From Eretmocerus hayati (lineage: Eukaryota > Arthropoda > Insecta > Hymenoptera > Aphelinidae): DNA of 64,000 nucleotides. This document shows positions 49,301 to 55,300 of this stretch, piece after piece. Positions within the stretch are counted from its first letter, which is position 1; every line of letters starts with the position of its first letter. The stretch lies in contig CM056742.1 of the NCBI GenBank assembly GCA_029851415.1, forward strand, positions 153,455,121 to 153,519,120, read 5' to 3'. Position numbers and translations under genes: made by a program. The notes below the pieces were generated by a model, which saw only the letters and a program-made list of their open reading frames with translations, searched no databases and had not been told where the DNA came from.

Positions 49301-52300
49301 TTGATAGCAGCTTTTTTCCACACATATTTTACATCAGTGAATGATTGGTACTACGCGGGCAGTTTTGATCATTTTTAAAAACCCAAAACAGGTGGACCGG
49401 GAAGCAACAAGGGTCTGGTGTGTGAGCTGGCGATACAATTGATGGCCAATAAAGGGAACTGGGTCCATATTAGCGTGAGCAATGAATTAATGACGATGGC
49501 TGCAAACAGTACAAAGATAAAGGAACAACTGGCGAACGGAGACTATGCGCCAACGGAGCTTGTTCTCTTGCTGGTCGAGAAACAAATACTCCTAAACCGT
49601 GATTGCGATGGTATCATCGTCGATGGCTTCCCAAAGAATATCACGCAACAAGCCGATTTTGAAAATAAGGTGAGATCGATTGAAACAATCTGTATATGAA
49701 ATACATACCGTCGATAAGGCTCACGCTTTAACAAAAATTATACCGACGAGAATGAGTATAAATCCTGTAAAATTGTAAACCTCTTCATCTGGTTGGTTTC
49801 TGGACATAAATGAGCTGAAAAAAGAACGGATAATAGACGCGTATTTCTTGAAACTAGCAGTGACCGTAGGTTTCCAAAACAAGTGAAATCTCAATTTTTA
49901 CGCTGCAAAATTAAAACAGGGTGAAAATACCCTAAACATTCCGATGGGTTTCGCGGGATATCTGTACGGAGAAGTGCGATCCAGCTCAATTACCCTGGAC
50001 TCGTCCTACAAGGGTCGGAAGCACACTAACTCTTTCGAAAAACTTTTTGCTGGATCGAAAATTATACTTCTGAAAGAATGTGTTGTAAATGTATACACAG
50101 CTGATGGAGACACTATCGCCAATGCAAAACATTGCCAATACGTGTGCAAAGTGGGGAAAACAGGCATTGGAGCCATAGAATTATCAGCCTCGCCAACATC
50201 TCTTTCACGAGTTATTCCAAAGTTACACCAGTGGATGTTGTTAGATCTGATGATGTTAGATCTATTTTCTACGGCAATACTTCGGCTTCATTGCACGCGA
50301 TCAAGTTCCTTGGCTGATATTTCATCATCACTGTGGATGACTTTTACGAAAAACTTCAACCAGATGGTTGGAAATACAGCCAACTGGTTGAGTTTCCCGT
50401 ACAAAATAAGCGACAGGAGCCAATCAGTTGGTTAAATTTCTGAACCATTGGTTGCACGTGTGCTGGTTGAAAATTGAACAAATTTTTCAATAACTGCAAC
50501 ATACTTTTGGCCACATTCTGAGATGGTCAACTTAGGAGTATTTTCAAAGAAGTTTCATCTCTAGCAGTAGACAGCCTAAAATCTTCAACTCCTGGCGATA
50601 AGATATTCAATTGCAATCATCAAGAACTGATTTCCAATTTATTTAGATTTTACAGAATCTTCATGACCTTGTCAGTTCAAACTTGCAATCTGTAAACTCA
50701 CCAAACATTTCAAGACTTCCAAACTTTTCCGATAAATTCCACGTACTGTTAAACATATCATATTCCTTGTTTCCAGTTTGGTCAGCGTCCAGAGCTTCTA
50801 TTACTGGACGTTGCAAAGCAGCACAGTAACCGAAAGAAGCCTTACGACTCGCCAGATCCCTTCCTAAGACGTCTGGAACTGTTCAGGAGAGAAGCAATGC
50901 CAATGTTGAAAGGTTTGGACGCCGAGGGAAGAGTGACGGTTCTCGATGGTGATACCGAATTACCAGCTGACAGGCAACAGTTTGCTGACAGTTTACTCAA
51001 AATGATGAGGAGAGCAGCGAGACATGAGCAAGAACCAACTAGGAACAATAGCCATCAACTTCCCAACGGCTACGCAAAGCCACCTCATGCTAATGGTGTC
51101 CTAGCAAATGGTAGTAATTCTTTGACTATTGCCAATGGCAAGAGTAATGGTGAAATAAACGAGCTTGAGCAGCTTGATTCGCCTCAAAGGATCGTCGCCA
51201 ATGGCGTTGCTGGTAACCCATAATTTGCAATTTTCATCAATGATACCTTGTCTTGTTTGGATTTTGTGTGCTTGCAGAGATCTAGATCTCTGTCTGTACA
51301 GTCTTGTCTTATCGTTATCCACATCTCATATCATACAGCTTGTTTTTTTTTTTTTTTTTTTTTTTTTCATTATTCTCACCAATTCTATGCATCCCCAATG
51401 CAACTAAAAAGGTCTATGAACATCCCTGTTTCATTGCATTGACTCTACGTACACTAAGGGTGTCCGTTATTTCCCAAGTTTCTCCGATCCCACGTGCCAC
51501 TCACCACAACCTAATCATTTGTTGAGATATTGCGATAAAAAATATCCGTTGACCTAGGTGATGTTCAAGTGCTGCCCCACCTGAAACTTTTTTTTCTGGA
51601 TTATGGCCTCAAAGCAAATTTTGATTCAGCGATCATCATTTCCTGCGCATATGCGTGCTTCTATATACCTGAGAGTATTTTCAATCGATAGCCAGTAGAA
51701 TTCCCTTCAAAATGACCCCTTGTTGAAGTCAATTTGATGGAGTAGAACTAAAGTTATCGTTATTTTCGAAGATTGGAAAATTCAAGGTACCAAATCCGTG
51801 AAACAGGGTTTTCCGCAAAGAACCCTAAAACTGCGAATTTTGAGTCAGTCTGTTTAGAAGATGTGAATATATGTGTTTTTAATGTTTTTTCATCATTCTA
51901 ACCTAAAAAGGCCGCATTCAAATGCGGTTTTAGGGTTCTCATCATGAAAAATCATTATTGCTCTGTGCTCGCAGGCCCATTTCGGGCGCAGAGGACTCAT
52001 TTCCCTCGCTTCGCTCGGGAAATAAACTGTCCTAGCGCCCGAACTGGGCGTACGCGCCCAGGGCAATAATGTACTATTTTGAACGTAAAAACAAAATCCG
52101 TGTTCAGTTTTACCTCTAATCATCAGGACTTTTTACTAGACTTAAAAACCCGAAGAAAAACAAAACGGTCGTTTTTAGTCAATTTTATGTTCTTCAGGTG
52201 GATAATGAACAAACAAGTGGTCTATCTCCGGTTCTACTGCAGTACTGCATCAAATTAAGTCCTTCAATTTGTCATTTTGAAGAAAATTGCACCCGCTATC

Positions 52301-55300
52301 GATTGAAAACACATTCAAGGACGTAGAAGGGAATGCATGAGCGGTAAATGCGAATCATTGACTCAAATTTTTATTTAGAACGGTACAGTTCGAATAAAAA
52401 ACGCTCCAGGTGGGGCAGCATTTAAACTTCACCTATAGGTCCCCAGGAATTTTTTTCCCGCAATATCTCACCAAATCACCAAATAATTAGGTTGTGGGGG
52501 GGAGGGGGAGGCGGCATGGGAGATCGGAGGAACTTGGGGTATAACGGACACTCTAATGTACACGACTGTTTATCATAGAGAATCTCTATGTTGTTTATAC
52601 GGTGACATTTTTACGTTCGTGTTTAAGACCAAGAACTTCTCACCTCTTGCTCAACTTCTTGAGACATTAAATGTTATCAATCCGTCGTTGATGAAAGCGA
52701 TTATCAAGATAATTGTCGTTTTATTCTAGAAGATATCTTTTGGATATGAGACAGAGTATCACAACATTTTCAACTCGCTGATTTTTGCGTGTAAATCCCT
52801 TCTATGTACATACATATCAATGTGTGTTTTATTACTCTTATTTTTATTACCATTGCAAAAACCATTATTTTTTTAGTTCAGTCTGAATCGTCAATGATCC
52901 TCACTCTGGCATATACGTCTACATCCATCTATAAATATCATAATATTCAAAGTGTTTATCGCATTGGTTGTGAGTTTTGAATGATGTCCATGCAAACTAT
53001 CCATCGCCGACACACATGTGTATGTCCTCGTCTTTTATTGAAAATAATTGGTCGTGTAATAGTCCAAGAATTTTGTTACTGTGAATTTCGTGGTACTACT
53101 GTGATGAAAAGAACAAGTTGATCATGTTCAAAAATTTGAAAAATCCACATACCGAAAACTTTGGACGAATCCAATTTATAGAAAATCTTACGATGAAGAA
53201 CAAGAGTGACAATTTTCAAATTTTCCAAATAATAAGCCACGATTATCCGAGTCTCACAACTCTATTCGTACATTTAAAATGGTTTTTCATCATTCTAACC
53301 TAAAAAGACCGCATTCAAATGCGGTTTTAGGGTTCTCACGATGAAAAATCATTATTGCTCTGTGCTCGCAGGCCCATTTCGGGCGCAGAGGACTTATTTC
53401 CCTCGCTTCGCTCGGGAAATAAACTGTCCTAGCGCCCGAACTGGGCGTGCGCGCCCAGGGCAATAATGTACTATTTCTTCGCGAGTCTGTGCATCGCTGT
53501 CCTTGTTTTACTGTAGAAAGAATCAAATCAAAGTATGCAACGTGACGTATGGGAAAATTGCACTGAGTGTGCATATTTCTTCCGGTTTTTGGACTTTTCC
53601 TCAGAGATGTTCTGTGGTTGCTCAATGACACTTGAAATAATTCTTTACATTTTTTCTCGATATAGAATCATTTTGTTCTCACTTCAAGTTGAGACCATAC
53701 AACCCAATGGAAAGGATAACGTTCCTTGAAAAATAGAAAAATACTGCAAGACTAGCTCGATGTTACTTTTGAAGTATTTTGAGAACCCTACTAACTACTA
53801 AGCTCGACAGGAAGCGTTTCAAAATTTATCTGCAATGAAAAACCTTTATAAAATGAAGAAAAATATCATATTTACTCCTGATATGCCAGTTTCGTGAAAC
53901 GGTTTGTCCCTGGCTTAGAAAAGAGGCAAGGTTTCAGAGTTTCCTCACTTTTTCATCAGATGTTAGCATCTCTAAATCAGTTTTTATAAATCACACCAAT
54001 AAATAACACGTTACCGACTGTTTCATCTATCGAAAAGTATATGCAAGTACTGAAACTCCTCTTGAGCATTGGACGTTAGAAATTTCTCTTCTGTGAATAG
54101 AATTTTGACACTTACATGCAATAAGTAACGTTAGACTGACAACCATCTGAAAACACTGCATCGTGAGTCGCCAGTTTCTTCAGAAGTTCAGGGTACTCTC
54201 TCACAAAAAATTGAGTGATTCTGGTGAAGAATCAAAAAATTATCACAAGATTCCCAAAAATTGATGTCAGTCTATGGTTCATGTCACGGTGTAATAAATA
54301 TTATCCCAGACTCTGAAAAAACAGCCTACGGATCGTAATTTAAATTAAACTCTCTAAACCCGTTGGAGTGAAATTTTACTCCCTTGGAGTGAAATTTGAC
54401 TCAAAGCTATGAGTCAGTTTCGTGGGCACCGAACTGGAGTGATTTATCACTCCAAGCTGGAGTCAAATTTCACTCCAACGTGAGTCAATTATCACTCTTA
54501 GGATTGAGTCAAATGATTCAAAACCAAACTTTTCATCATTCTAGATATTGCAATAGAAAAATTAATTCACGGCGTGCACGCATATTTCAATTGATTTCCT
54601 GGTAATTCTGATTATTAATATTCTATGAAAAAATGTACTTTCGAGGATTTTGGCTGTTGTGTTCGAATCGATGTGGATTTGGACCCGCACCCTCTTGATT
54701 GCCGGGCAAGTGTCTTAACCATTAGACCAAATGTGACTTTGTCATGGTACAGTCAAGAAAGCCTATGTACGGTTGTAAACGGTCGTTACGAGTTTTTAAA
54801 TATACCCGAGAGGTGTTTCGAAGAGAAACTCGGAATAGAGCATCATCACTCAAAAATTGAAAAGTTTTTCACTTTCTTCATAAGTAGTCCCGCAAATCAT
54901 TTTGGGATTATACTCTAACCTATAAAAATGTATTTCACTCAATGTGAGGAGTCAATTTTCACTCTTCTTGGAGTGAAAATTGACTCAAGCTTGGAGCGAA
55001 TGTAATATTTCTATGGTTTCACTCCCTATGAGTCAAATTTTCACTCCATAGGAGTCATTCTGAGAATCACTCCAAGCTTTGAGTCAAAATTTCACTCCAA
55101 CAGTTTTAGAGAGAATACATCCCGTTGCAATAGAGGAGACGATGGGACTTTGGCGATGAACCCCGATACCGACTCTGTGGTCCAACCCAGTCGCCGTTCT
55201 CATGAATCCGCTATACCAGCAATCATGAAAATTTTCCAGATTTTAGAAATTTCTATTTTGAGAATCAGTCCATGGGAAAGATTAGATTTATTATAATCTT

